In this document: positions 28,600 to 37,066 of the stretch, piece by piece
How positions within the stretch are numbered: position 1 is the first letter of the stretch
How the letters are laid out: every line of letters starts with the position of its first letter
Source: an uncultured Phascolarctobacterium sp.
Lineage (GTDB): Bacteria > Bacillota > Negativicutes > Acidaminococcales > Acidaminococcaceae
Length of the DNA stretch: 64,000 nucleotides
Direction: 5' to 3'
NCBI GenBank assembly: GCA_900545535.1
Contig: UQZN01000016.1
Span: 1 to 64,000, forward strand
Translations under genes and position numbers: made by a program
Notes under the pieces: generated by a model
Databases searched by the model: none
The model's input: only the letters and a program-made list of their open reading frames with translations
What the model was told of the DNA's origin: nothing

Positions 28600-29001
28600 T
28601 TACAATTCTACGCTCTGTCTAATCACATCTACGATTTTGTTCATATTGGTACCAGGAGTAAATACTCCTTTTACACCTAAATCCAATAAATATGGAATAT
28701 CATCATCGGGTATGATCCCACCGATAACCACCGCTATTTTTTCCATTTTTTTCTCTTGAAGAATTTTAAAAATACGGGAAACAATATTATTGTGAGCACC
28801 TGATAAAATACTCAACCCTATAACGTCAGCATCTTCCTGCAAAGCGCATTCAACAATTTGTTCAGGCAAATTGTGCAGCCCCATATAAATAACTTCCATT
28901 CCCGCATCCCGCAGTGCTCTTGACACAACTTTGGCGCCCCTGTCGTGACCATCCAGACCGGGTTTTGCCACAATAACCTTTATAGCCGCTTTCACAGTCA
29001 T
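28600..29001 (-). CDS. B12-binding small subunit of an acyl-CoA mutase
   Basis: 133 residues forming a stand-alone cobalamin domain. The base-off motif D17-x-H19-x-x-G22 (PGLDGHDRGAK) supplies the histidine ligand; SILSGAH and VVIGGIIPDDD complete the nucleotide-tail site. It is 27 bases after the mutase catalytic subunit gene, so the holoenzyme is a two-gene mutase like isobutyryl-CoA, 2-hydroxyisobutyryl-CoA and archaeal-type methylmalonyl-CoA mutases. No MeaB-type chaperone gene is adjacent. Confidence 0.93.
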   Translation of the reverse strand: MTVKAAIKVIVAKPGLDGHDRGAKVVSRALRDAGMEVIYMGLHNLPEQIVECALQEDADVIGLSILSGAHNNIVSRIFKILQEKKMEKIAVVIGGIIPDDDIPYLLDLGVKGVFTPGTNMNKIVDVIRQSVEL

Positions 29002-29028
29002 TCAACTCCTCTTCAGTGCGATGAAAAA

Positions 29029-30627
29029 TCAGAATATTGTGGGAGGTTTGTAGCCACCAAAAACTTCCCGCAGAGTGCTGCTTATTTCTCCAACAGTTGC
29101 GTAATAAGAAACAGCTTCAATCATTGCCTCGCCAAGATTTTCACCCTTACGGGCACTGTCGGCCAGCTTTTTCAGAGCTGCACTGACTTTATCATTGTCC
29201 CTGCGTTTTTTCAGGGCATGTAATTTAGCAATCTGCTTTTGTGCTATTTCATCATTTACTTTAAAAAGAGGTACTTTAGCCGATTTGCTGTCAGTAAATT
29301 TATTTACCCCAACAATGATCCGCTCTTCATTATCAACACCTTTCTGATATTTGTAGGCGGCATCGGCCAGTTCTTTTTGATAGAATCCCGACTCAATTGC
29401 TGCGATAGCTCCGCCCATCGCTTCAATCTTCTCAAGATATGCAAAAACCTCTCGTTCAATTTTGTCGGTCATATATTCTACATAATATGATCCTCCCAGC
29501 GGATCTACTGTTTCTGTAACCCCCGTTTCATAGCCAAGTATCTGCTGCGTACGCAGCGCTACGGTAACAGATTCTTCTGTAGGAATGCTCAATGCTTCGT
29601 CAAAAGAAGACGTAGCGATAGTTTGCACTCCACCCAACACAGCAGCCAGCGCTTCAATCGTTACACGAGCTACATTATTAAGAGGCTGTTCAGCTGTTAA
29701 AGCGCCTCCCATTGTCATAATAAAAATATTCATGCTTTGTGATTCTGCTTTTTTTGCCCCGTAACGTTTTTTCAGTAATTTTGCCCATACCCTTCTGGCC
29801 GCCCTGAACTTGGCAACTTCTTCCAACAGGTCAATATGAGATGCCAGGAAAAAGAATAGGTTCGGAGCAAAAGCATCGATCTCCACTCCACGTTTGACGG
29901 CCTGATCCAGATAGCAAAGACCATCGGCAACAGCAAAAGCAATTTCCTGCACCGCCGTAGCGCCGCCATCACGGATATGATAGCCACAGATAGCAAGCGG
30001 CGTCCATGAGGGCAGATGCCGGGAACAATATTCGATAACATCTACTGACATTTTTACACCGTAGTTAGGCGGAAAAATGAATGTTCCTCTGGTAAAATAT
30101 TCTTTCAGCACATCATTCTGCAAAAAAAACTTGATATTATCGGGATCAATATTATTTTTTCTGGCAAACGCTACGAACATTGCCATCATAATCAGGGAGT
30201 TGGCATTGGCTGTTGTTCTGATTTGTCGTACTTTTTCTAACTGGATACCGTCAAACAGGGTCTCGATATCTTCCAGCGAATTGATGGAAACCCCGACCTT
30301 GCCGACTTCTCCTTCAGCCATACGGCTGTCTGAGTCATAGCCCATCTGCGTCGGCAAATCAAGAGCAATAGAAAATCCTGTTTGCCCCTGCTCAATCAAA
30401 TATCGATATCTTTTATTAGCTTCTTCCGGGGTAGAAAAGCCTGAGTACTGCCCCATAATCCAAAGCTTGTCCCTGTACATATTTTCGTTCATCCCCCGTG
30501 TGAACGGATAATGCCCCGGTGCACCTAATTGCTTATCATAGTCAAAACTGCTAATATCTTCGGGGGTATACACTGCTTTTAAATCCACACCGGAAATAGT
30601 CTGGTGTTTTTTCATTTTATCCTTCAC
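29029..30627 (-). CDS. Acyl-CoA mutase catalytic subunit (methylmalonyl-CoA mutase family)
   Basis: 532 residues of TIM-barrel without the B12 domain, which is in the next gene. PFTRG (41-45), GQYSGFS (59-65) and the barrel are typical. By alignment from memory, Tyr61, Arg180 (YFTRGTF) and His217 (CGYHI) occupy the places of Tyr89, Arg207 and His244 in Propionibacterium methylmalonyl-CoA mutase. The arginine holds the substrate carboxylate, and isobutyryl- or hydroxyisobutyryl-CoA mutases lack this pair. So a substrate with a free carboxylate (a malonyl- or succinyl-type CoA ester) is likelier. Flanking CoA-transferases and a transporter suggest catabolism of an imported acid. The exact substrate cannot be read from sequence. 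Confidence 0.9.
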   Translation of the reverse strand: MKDKMKKHQTISGVDLKAVYTPEDISSFDYDKQLGAPGHYPFTRGMNENMYRDKLWIMGQYSGFSTPEEANKRYRYLIEQGQTGFSIALDLPTQMGYDSDSRMAEGEVGKVGVSINSLEDIETLFDGIQLEKVRQIRTTANANSLIMMAMFVAFARKNNIDPDNIKFFLQNDVLKEYFTRGTFIFPPNYGVKMSVDVIEYCSRHLPSWTPLAICGYHIRDGGATAVQEIAFAVADGLCYLDQAVKRGVEIDAFAPNLFFFLASHIDLLEEVAKFRAARRVWAKLLKKRYGAKKAESQSMNIFIMTMGGALTAEQPLNNVARVTIEALAAVLGGVQTIATSSFDEALSIPTEESVTVALRTQQILGYETGVTETVDPLGGSYYVEYMTDKIEREVFAYLEKIEAMGGAIAAIESGFYQKELADAAYKYQKGVDNEERIIVGVNKFTDSKSAKVPLFKVNDEIAQKQIAKLHALKKRRDNDKVSAALKKLADSARKGENLGEAMIEAVSYYATVGEISSTLREVFGGYKPPTIF

Positions 30628-30657
30628 CCTTAACCACTCCTGTCTTTCGCGCTTTAA

Positions 30658-31863
30658 TTATCTTTTATTTTCCTTAAACTTGACGACGCCGCTTTGCTTC
30701 AGCCGTTCTATTTCCATCGCTTTATATCCCAGCTCCTGCAAAATTTCCAATGAATTTTCTCCTAAGTCCGGTCCCAGCCAATTAACTGAGCCAGGTGTAC
30801 GCGAAAGCTTGGGAACAATACCCTGCATTTTCACTTTGCCCCAGCGTTCATCAGACACTTCAATAATATCGCCTCTTGCCTTGTAATGAGGGTCTTCAAA
30901 AATACTGGCAATATCATAAATCGGTCCCATTGGAATAAAGTCGCCTAAAATATCAAAGCATTCTTTAGCACTATGTTCATTGATCCACTGTTCAGTATAT
31001 TGGTCAATTTCAGTCCTGTTTTCCTGCCTCTGCACCTGCGTTTTAAACTCTTCCCGTTCCAGCCAGTCCGCTCTGCCAATAAGCTGAGCTAATTTTGTAA
31101 ATAATTTATCATTGGCCAGCGCGATACTGATCCATTTTCCGTCTTTGGACTGGAAATGGCCGCTGGGGACAGTTGCCACAAAAGTATTGCCAGTACGTTC
31201 TCTGACAGTACCCGTCAGATGATAATTCAACGCTGTAAACTCCAGAATGCGGAAAATAGGTTCAAACAGAGCAATATCTATTTCCTGCCCTTTGCCGCTG
31301 CCCTTGATATCCCTTTCATACAAAGCCAGCATGATACCATATGCAGCCGAAAAACCTACCAGATAATCTGCGACCGAAACGCCTGGTTTGAGTGGCGGCC
31401 TGTCTTGAAAGCCTGTAATATAAGTCAGTCCGCCCATACCAACTCCTACTCTGTCATAGCCGGCACGTTTCCTGTATGGTCCTGTTTGTCCGTATCCCGA
31501 AAGCCTGGTTACTATAATAGAAGGATTGATACTGCGTATCGTTTCTATATCAAACCCCAACTTTTCTAAAATACCCGGTCTGAAATTTTCTATCATAACG
31601 TCGGCTTCAACTATCATTTTTTTCAGTATAGCTTTGCCTTCATCGTCTTTCAGGTTAACAGAAATAACTTTTTTATTACGGTTTTCAACATTGAACCACA
31701 AAGACCGGCCATCATATTGCGGGCCCATATTTCTTAGTCCGTCACCGGTTATCGATTCGACCTTAGTAACTTCCGCGCCAAAGTCTCCCAATAAGGCTCC
31801 ACAAAAAGGTGCGGCTACGACCTGTCCCAATTCCAGTATTTTTACACCAGATAACGCACCCAA
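30658..31863 (-). CDS. Class III CoA-transferase (CaiB/BaiF family) 2
   Basis: 401 residues, the same length as the other copy but clearly diverged. Family blocks are VKILELGQVVAAPFCG, MIENFRPGILEKLGFD and the catalytic Asp166 (SVADYLVG). It is first after the transporter genes and 30 bases before the mutase subunit, so it probably activates the imported acid with CoA taken from a pathway product. Two paralogues in one operon recall benzylsuccinate CoA-transferase BbsEF, which is a heteromer of such subunits; that comparison is my inference. Confidence 0.92.
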   Translation of the reverse strand: MGALSGVKILELGQVVAAPFCGALLGDFGAEVTKVESITGDGLRNMGPQYDGRSLWFNVENRNKKVISVNLKDDEGKAILKKMIVEADVMIENFRPGILEKLGFDIETIRSINPSIIVTRLSGYGQTGPYRKRAGYDRVGVGMGGLTYITGFQDRPPLKPGVSVADYLVGFSAAYGIMLALYERDIKGSGKGQEIDIALFEPIFRILEFTALNYHLTGTVRERTGNTFVATVPSGHFQSKDGKWISIALANDKLFTKLAQLIGRADWLEREEFKTQVQRQENRTEIDQYTEQWINEHSAKECFDILGDFIPMGPIYDIASIFEDPHYKARGDIIEVSDERWGKVKMQGIVPKLSRTPGSVNWLGPDLGENSLEILQELGYKAMEIERLKQSGVVKFKENKR

Positions 31864-31884
31864 GATTTTCCCTCCTTAATTTTT

Positions 31885-33372
31885 TTATGCTGCACCACGC
31901 CCACGCCTGTTCATTACCCAAACCAGGACAAATGCTAAAACCAGCAATCCGGCACTGAGTGGTGTGGAAATAAATACAAAAGGATTCAGCCCTGAGCCGA
32001 TAAGCGCCATGCGCATATTCGGTTCAATGATAGGACCCAAAATAAGCCCTAAGACTACGGGCGCCACAGGAAAGCCAAAACTCATTAAAATGTAGCCTCC
32101 CAGCCCGATCACAATTACCATTGCTGCATCAAAGAAACTATTATTAGCTGCATAGCCACCAGTAATACACAATACACATACGATCGGCATCAGTATCTTT
32201 ACCGGTATTTTCAAAATATAAGGGGCAAATTTACTGCTCAGCAAACCCATCAGCAACATAACGATATTGGCAAAAATCAGTATCCACAGCAAAAAAGCTA
32301 CCAGATCATAATGTTCAGTCAGCAGCATCGGCCCTGGTGTCAGTCCCTGAATCATCAGTGCACCAAGCAGTACCGCCGTTACCGTATCTCCAGGGACTCC
32401 CAAAGTGAGCAGCGGGATCAACGCCCCACCAGTCACAGCATTATTAGAGGCTTCAGTTGCCATAACGCCTTCAGGAATACCGGTACCGTATTTTTCAGGA
32501 TCTTTAGCTGATCTTTTAGCCTCGTTATACGCCATCCAGGATGCTATTGTCGGACCGGTGCCAGGAACCGCACCTACTAAAATACCAATGATCGACGATT
32601 TGAGAATCAGCCATTTATTGTGCCAGTACTCAGAAAAATGTGGCATTATACCACTGATCTGAGTAATAACTTTGTTATTCTCATCATCCATTTTGTCAAC
32701 CTTCGACAAAACCTCTGTTATAGCAAACAGCCCTACCAGTGCCGGGATCAAAGCAATACCGCCCATCAAATAAACACTGTCCAAAGTAAATCTCGGCAAG
32801 CCATCGATAGGATCCATACCAATAGTACTTAAAAACATACCTATAGTGGCACCTGCGATCCCTTTCACAATAGACCTGCCAGATACACCGGCAATACATA
32901 CCAACCCTAAAACAGCGACTGCAAAATATTCAGGAGCACCAAATTTCAAAGCAATTTTGGCAATAATCGGTGCAAAAATCAATAACGCAAAGGCCGACAA
33001 TGTTCCGCCGATATATGAAGAGGTTACCGAAACACTGAGTGCACGTCCGGCCTGACCATTTTTGGCCATTGGATAACCATCCATTACTGTGGCAGCGTTA
33101 CCAGGCGCACCTGGAGTGTTGATCAAAATCGCAGGTATCGAACCTGCATAAAAACCGCCGCAGTACATGCCCATCAAAAATGATAAAGATATGTTTAAGG
33201 GCATATAAAAAGTAATTGGCGTAAATAAAGCAACCGCAGTAGTTGCTGTCAACCCTGGCGCTGCTCCAAAAACAATACCGATCAGAGTCCCCAGCGCGAT
33301 CCACAGCAGACAATCAAAATTTAAAACATCCATAAATGATGACACTACTGTTTGTATAGCTGATAATTCCAT
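31885..33372 (-). CDS. tctA: Tripartite tricarboxylate transporter, large membrane subunit
   Basis: 495 residues with about 12 membrane helices. The TctA signatures are present: GAAPGLTATTAVALFTP near residue 37, GSIPAILINTPGAPGNAATVMDGYPMAK near 77 and the repeat VPGTGPTIASWMAYNEAKR / TLGVPGDTVTAVLLGAL in the second half. The subunit forms the ion-driven translocation path and works with TctB and the binding protein TctC, for which the genes precede it. Known substrates of the family are citrate, tartrate, terephthalate and similar carboxylates. The symbol gives the family, not a citrate specificity. Confidence 0.93.
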   Translation of the reverse strand: MELSAIQTVVSSFMDVLNFDCLLWIALGTLIGIVFGAAPGLTATTAVALFTPITFYMPLNISLSFLMGMYCGGFYAGSIPAILINTPGAPGNAATVMDGYPMAKNGQAGRALSVSVTSSYIGGTLSAFALLIFAPIIAKIALKFGAPEYFAVAVLGLVCIAGVSGRSIVKGIAGATIGMFLSTIGMDPIDGLPRFTLDSVYLMGGIALIPALVGLFAITEVLSKVDKMDDENNKVITQISGIMPHFSEYWHNKWLILKSSIIGILVGAVPGTGPTIASWMAYNEAKRSAKDPEKYGTGIPEGVMATEASNNAVTGGALIPLLTLGVPGDTVTAVLLGALMIQGLTPGPMLLTEHYDLVAFLLWILIFANIVMLLMGLLSSKFAPYILKIPVKILMPIVCVLCITGGYAANNSFFDAAMVIVIGLGGYILMSFGFPVAPVVLGLILGPIIEPNMRMALIGSGLNPFVFISTPLSAGLLVLAFVLVWVMNRRGRGAA

Positions 33373-33387
33373 CCATGCATCTCCTCT

Positions 33388-33831
33388 CTATATATTCAGT
33401 ACCGGCAAAACTATCATAAAAGCCTCAGTGAATAAAAAATAAACGATGACTGACGCCGCTATTGATACTCCAGCCAAAATCAGCTTTCTTCTTTCACCAA
33501 AGATATACATTGCCGCAACTAAAAACAAAACTGTAGCAATGAGAAATCCAATATAATCCATTATGTACACATAAATAGACAAAACGGCTAACATTGCTCC
33601 TAATCTTACATAATTGAACGCAGGCAGTTTGACCTTTTCTATACGTTTTTTTGATTGATAAAGCAGACATATCCCACAAAAAATCAAAATTCCAAATAAA
33701 ATGTTTGGGAAAAAAGCAGCTGACAGATCAGCAACCACTAAATTTTTCAACCCAGAAGCACCAATAAGGCCAGCTATTCCCAAAACTATCAATCCAATAC
33801 CGGAAACCATGTCTTGATCAACTGTCTTCAA
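33388..33831 (-). CDS. tctB: Tripartite tricarboxylate transporter, small membrane subunit
   Basis: 147 residues with four membrane helices (about 8-28, 38-58, 77-97, 103-147 containing two), as expected for TctB. Poorly conserved family; the call rests on size, topology and the place between tctC and tctA. It starts 70 bases after tctC, with a stable hairpin in the gap, and ends 15 bases before tctA. Confidence 0.85.
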   Translation of the reverse strand: MKTVDQDMVSGIGLIVLGIAGLIGASGLKNLVVADLSAAFFPNILFGILIFCGICLLYQSKKRIEKVKLPAFNYVRLGAMLAVLSIYVYIMDYIGFLIATVLFLVAAMYIFGERRKLILAGVSIAASVIVYFLFTEAFMIVLPVLNI

Positions 33832-33848
33832 AATAACGCCTCCCTTCT

Positions 33849-33885
33849 TTCTGCGTATTCGTCAAATTTCTACAAATACGCAGAA
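33849..33885 (-). promoter_or_regulatory. Intercistronic hairpin between tctC and tctB
   Basis: Perfect 11-base arms TTCTGCGTATT (33849-33859) and AATACGCAGAA (33875-33885) around a 15-base loop, without a full U tract. It lies just after the tctC stop and could protect tctC mRNA from 3' decay, giving more binding protein than membrane subunits. The TACGCA half-site also occurs in the palindrome upstream of tctC, so a protein operator is an alternative. Confidence 0.6.
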
Positions 33886-33901
33886 ATAGTTTTTCTATTC
33901 G

Positions 33902-34903
33902 TTAATTTTTCGCCATTCCAATATCTTTAAGTATCTGATGATTTTCCTCTGCCTGCTTTTTGATTTTGGCCTCAAATTCTTTGGGGCCTAAATATTCAGG
34001 AATAAGGAAAAGCTTGTGCCACGAATCCTGTACTTTTGGTGAATCATAAGCCTTTTTCAAGGACTCAGCTAAAATATTGATAACTGCATCCGGGGTGCTG
34101 GCCGGAGCCAAAACGCCATACCATAAACCTGCCTGCAGATCATGTCCCTGTTCTTTAAAAGTAGGCACATCAACAAGGCTGACTCTGTTAGCAGCTGTAA
34201 TAGCAATGATTCTTACGGCGCCTGATTTATAATGCGGCATTGCTTCTGTCAGGCCGGTAAAAGTAGATTCTATATGTCCGCCTAACAAAGCTGCCATTGC
34301 CGGGTTAGCGCCGGCATATGGCATATGAGTAAGTTTGATGCCCAGCTTTTTACTCCAACCTTCAAAAGTTACATGTTGAATATTTCCAGCGCCCGGACTG
34401 CCATAACGCAATTTACCCGGATTTGCTTTAGCATATTCAATATAGTCATTAACTGTTTTAATCGGCGAATCAGCTCTTACTGCAAGGGCTAAAGGAATAT
34501 CAGTCACCTGGGCTACTGCTTTAAAGGATTTATAGTCATAACCAACGTTAGAAGTATAAGGAATGATAGTAACATTACCAATAGACGCATTCAAAAGCGT
34601 ATAGCCATCGCCTTTGGCCCGCGCTACTTCTGCCGCGCCGACACCACCTCCGGCCCCAGGTTTATTAACTACCACAAACGGCTGCTTCAAAATATTATTC
34701 AGTTCATCTGCATATGGCCTGGCAGATAAATCAGAAGACCCACCAGCAGCATAGGGTACAATCAGATTTACAGATTTAGTAGGATATTTAATATTTGCTG
34801 CTGACTTCTCTGTTTTTCCCGAACTGCCGCAACCGGAAATCACTGTCATCACGGCCAATGCTGCTACTAAAATTTTGAGACTGCTTTTCTTACTTGATTT
34901 CAT
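33902..34903 (-). CDS. tctC: TctC/Bug-family substrate-binding lipoprotein
   Basis: 333 residues. An N-terminal signal ends in a lipobox (VISGC, Cys25), giving a lipid-anchored binding protein. The mature part has the Bug family layout: YPTKSVNLIVPYAAGGSSDLSAR, then NKPGAGGGVGAAEVARAKGDGYTLL, and the second-domain YAGANPAMAALLGGHIE. Two beta-strand loops of this fold hold a carboxylate through water and main-chain contacts. It is first in the tctCBA genes and in the whole catabolic operon, so its ligand is the pathway's starting acid, probably a carboxylate. Confidence 0.93.
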   Translation of the reverse strand: MKSSKKSSLKILVAALAVMTVISGCGSSGKTEKSAANIKYPTKSVNLIVPYAAGGSSDLSARPYADELNNILKQPFVVVNKPGAGGGVGAAEVARAKGDGYTLLNASIGNVTIIPYTSNVGYDYKSFKAVAQVTDIPLALAVRADSPIKTVNDYIEYAKANPGKLRYGSPGAGNIQHVTFEGWSKKLGIKLTHMPYAGANPAMAALLGGHIESTFTGLTEAMPHYKSGAVRIIAITAANRVSLVDVPTFKEQGHDLQAGLWYGVLAPASTPDAVINILAESLKKAYDSPKVQDSWHKLFLIPEYLGPKEFEAKIKKQAEENHQILKDIGMAKN

Positions 34904-34974
34904 GATTTTACCTCCGCTTCTTTCTTAAATTACTCCAGCTTAAAACTCCTTTTGACCTCCTTTGTTTTTATGAT

Positions 34975-34991
34975 TTGCGTTTTATACGCAA
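34975..34991. promoter_or_regulatory. Palindrome downstream of the tctC promoter, candidate operator
   Basis: TTGCGT TTTAT ACGCAA is a perfect 6+5+6 inverted repeat that would begin a few bases after the predicted start point. A repressor bound here would block the operon. It could also serve the LysR protein, though those boxes usually lie upstream. Inference from sequence only. Confidence 0.5.
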
Positions 34992-35003
34992 TAAAATCGA
35001 CGT

Positions 35004-35032
35004 ATTATATAACTTCACGACAAGTTTTTTAA
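35004..35032 (-). promoter_or_regulatory. Candidate promoter of the tct-CoA-transferase-mutase operon
   Basis: Minus strand TATAAT (35004-35009) with a weak TTAAAA (35027-35032) 17 bases upstream, about 100 bases before the tctC start. The poor -35 would fit activator dependence. Confidence 0.5.
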
Positions 35033-35155
35033 CTGATTAATCATCTTTTCATTTTTAGAATAGCATGTTTAAACTTTGTAGAAAAATAGTACTTTTGGAT
35101 ACTCATTATAAGCAAAAGTTATTGTAGAGCAGTTAATAATTTTATAATTTTTCTC

Positions 35156-35213
35156 ATAAATAAAAGCACCCTTCAGCAGCATATTCGTCTGCAGTAAGAG
35201 TGCTTTTATTTAT
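35156..35213 (-). terminator. Hairpin with 14-base perfect stem
   Basis: ATAAATAAAAGCAC (35156-35169) pairs with GTGCTTTTATTTAT (35200-35213), and a smaller hairpin fits in the loop. The A/T-rich ends make it terminator-like in both directions. It lies between the secreted-protein gene and the tctC promoter. Confidence 0.6.
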
Positions 35214-35223
35214 ATTCACAGCA

Positions 35224-35266
35224 ACAAATAGACGTCTTGCTTTTTTAAAGCAAGACGTCTATTTGT
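35224..35266 (-). terminator. Perfect 20-base inverted repeat after the secreted-protein gene
   Basis: Arms 35224-35243 and 35247-35266 are exact inverse complements with a TTT loop. It starts 26 bases beyond the stop at 35292. There is no run of T outside the stem, so it is less typical than its neighbour as a terminator; together they probably end the upstream transcript. Confidence 0.6.
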
Positions 35267-35291
35267 CAATAAAATATTTTTCTATCGTATT

Positions 35292-35885
35292 CTATTTGAC
35301 TGCAGCAATTAACGCAGTATCTTTAAACTGTAAATTTCTGACAGTCGTTTCTAACAGTGCTTTCTCCTCAGGCTTCAAGGCACGTTCTTTACTCATCAGC
35401 ATCAGATAGATCAATTTTCCGTTCTTCAGCGTAGCATAGATCTGTCCGTCATATTTCTGTCCTACGCTGTCGGCTATATAACTGCTGAATTTAATAAAAT
35501 ACATGTTTTCATTCTGCTGTTCACCTGTTACCACAGGTTCCTGCCAGCCGCTGTTTTGCAGGTTTTCAGCAAAATAGTCCTTCATCACTCCGCCCGGTTT
35601 ATAATCAAGGTCCGGCAATTCTTTAGTCAGCTTGCTGCTTTCCACCATAACATGCATAGCCAGCGATTTATCCGCAGGATCGCTGACAGAAAGCTGAGCG
35701 ACCTGAACACCCAGTTCATCATTCGGATCAGTCGGACGTTCCACAACTGTCACAGCATAGTTATCCGGCAGGCTGATCGTACAGTTTCCTTCCGGCACTT
35801 CATATGTTTTATCAGCAGCAGCCGCAGCTCCTGCCGACAGGATAAACATCATACTCATCACTAATAAAATTTTACGCAGCATCAT
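35292..35885 (-). CDS. Secreted hypothetical protein
   Basis: 197 residues with a clear signal peptide (1-24, AGAAAAA|D). The mature protein begins with a beta-rich part (YEVPEGNCTISLPDNYAVTVVER), a layout seen in small periplasmic or cell-surface proteins of unknown function that carry a PsbP/DUF-like fold; I cannot name the family. It has its own terminator hairpins behind and a TATAAT about 35 bases before the start. No functional link with the flanking operons is evident. The start at 35885 is followed by a second ATG that could also serve. Confidence 0.75.
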   Translation of the reverse strand: MMLRKILLVMSMMFILSAGAAAAADKTYEVPEGNCTISLPDNYAVTVVERPTDPNDELGVQVAQLSVSDPADKSLAMHVMVESSKLTKELPDLDYKPGGVMKDYFAENLQNSGWQEPVVTGEQQNENMYFIKFSSYIADSVGQKYDGQIYATLKNGKLIYLMLMSKERALKPEEKALLETTVRNLQFKDTALIAAVK

Positions 35886-35927
35886 ACCACTCCATTCTTA
35901 ACTGTTCTGTTTATCATTATAACAGAA

Positions 35928-35961
35928 AGGAAGGTTTTTTGTATCAACAAAAAACCTTCCT
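35928..35961 (-). terminator. Terminator after the DUF4125 pair
   Basis: Perfect 15-base arms (35928-35942 and 35947-35961) with an ATCA loop. The stem itself holds the T run. It lies 9 bases past the stop at 35970 and before the next gene's -10 sequence, so it closes the transcript of the SGNH/DUF4125 genes. Confidence 0.75.
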
Positions 35962-35969
35962 GAAAAACT

Positions 35970-36509
35970 TTATTTTAATGATTCTTCCACATCACGCAGA
36001 CGCCCTTTCCCAATATTCTGGTACAGGTTATCATAACGCTCTTCCGCCAGATTACGACCTTCTTCCATAGCCTTTTTCACATCCTCAAAATAGGCATTGA
36101 TCGTGACCGGAGACCAGGTCTGCAATTCACACAACGCATATTTTCTGAAAAGCTCTGCATTGGCACGCTCTCTTTTGACAGCATGCGGATATTTGAAAAC
36201 CAGTTCATTCATCCATTTTTCTTCTACATCCACTATTTTTGCGATCTGCGGGTTTTCCTGCAGTGTTGGTATCTGTCCGCCAATCAGAGCGTATTTTTCC
36301 GTCATAATATTACGCCCGTCTTTTTTTGCTGTTTCCAGATCCTGCAGCCATAAGGCAACTGTTTTATCTGATAAAACAGAATATGTCATACGGCGCATTT
36401 CCTTAAAAGCCGGTATGGTATTGGCAGGTACTGCTTCTTCCGCGTTGACTGCGGTAAACATCTCGGTTTCCAGGTCAATGATACGCTGCATAATTTCATC
36501 TCTCTGCAT
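35970..36509 (-). CDS. DUF4125-like protein, copy 2
   Basis: About 179 residues, from the ATG at 36509 (AAAGGAG 8 bases before it; a GTG at 36518 sits too close to that site). Soluble, helical and charged, without signal peptide. It is a paralogue of the upstream gene: shared blocks are FTAVNAEEAVPAN versus FVAVKASEPADCQ, MTYSVLSDKT versus MSHSVLADDT, LQDLETA-x-x-x-GRN-x-MTEKYA and the C-terminal N-L-x-EERYDNLYQ. I assign DUF4125 from memory of these blocks. Function is unknown. The pair follows an SGNH hydrolase and the hpd transporter gene. Confidence 0.75.
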   Translation of the reverse strand: MQRDEIMQRIIDLETEMFTAVNAEEAVPANTIPAFKEMRRMTYSVLSDKTVALWLQDLETAKKDGRNIMTEKYALIGGQIPTLQENPQIAKIVDVEEKWMNELVFKYPHAVKRERANAELFRKYALCELQTWSPVTINAYFEDVKKAMEEGRNLAEERYDNLYQNIGKGRLRDVEESLK

Positions 36510-36514
36510 TTTCT

Positions 36515-37066
36515 TCACTCCTTTGCCGCCGCACGTTTTTGAGCCAGAGTTTCAACTTCCTCCAAATATTTAAATCCTAATCTGCAGTATAGATACTGGT
36601 AACGTTCTTCGACCAGATTACGCTTTTGTGTGACTGCCAAAAAGATATCACGATAGTATAAATTTAAAGTTTCATCAGAATATGTCTCCAATTCACAAAC
36701 AGCATAGGTGGTGAAGCCGCCGTCGACAGCTACTGTCAGCGGATATTTTTGGTGTACCTCATACAGCCATTCCCTTTCAATATCCACTATTTTGCAGATC
36801 AGTTCATTTTCATTGAGCGCCGGGATCAGATTTTCCATACGGGCATATTTTTCTGTCATTAAATTGCGCCCCGTCGCCTCTGCTGTTTCCAGATCCTGCA
36901 GATATGAGGCAAGCGTGTCATCTGCAAGGACCGAATGACTCATTTCCCGCATCAGATGAAAGGTTTTCAGCATTTCCTGACAATCGGCAGGTTCACTGGC
37001 TTTTACGGCAACAAACATTGCCGCTTCTTTAGCGATAATAGTTTGTAAAAGTTTTTCTCTATCCAT
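36515..37066 (-). CDS. DUF4125-like protein, copy 1
   Basis: About 183 residues from the ATG at 37066, chosen because GAGGAGGAGG stands before it and would be inside the coding sequence of an earlier start. It overlaps the end of the SGNH gene slightly and leads straight into its paralogue. The LQDLETAEATGRNLMTEKYA block and the CELETYSDETLNLYY block are shared with copy 2. A tandem duplication within one operon is clear. Conserved Cys, Glu and Tyr residues hint at a binding site, but nothing supports a reaction. Confidence 0.75.
   Translation of the reverse strand: MDREKLLQTIIAKEAAMFVAVKASEPADCQEMLKTFHLMREMSHSVLADDTLASYLQDLETAEATGRNLMTEKYARMENLIPALNENELICKIVDIEREWLYEVHQKYPLTVAVDGGFTTYAVCELETYSDETLNLYYRDIFLAVTQKRNLVEERYQYLYCRLGFKYLEEVETLAQKRAAAKE

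Noticed and set aside
29029..30627. Isobutyryl-CoA or 2-hydroxyisobutyryl-CoA mutase
   Set aside because: The split subunits fit, but the Tyr and Arg at the carboxylate-binding positions are those of dicarboxylic acyl-CoA mutases.
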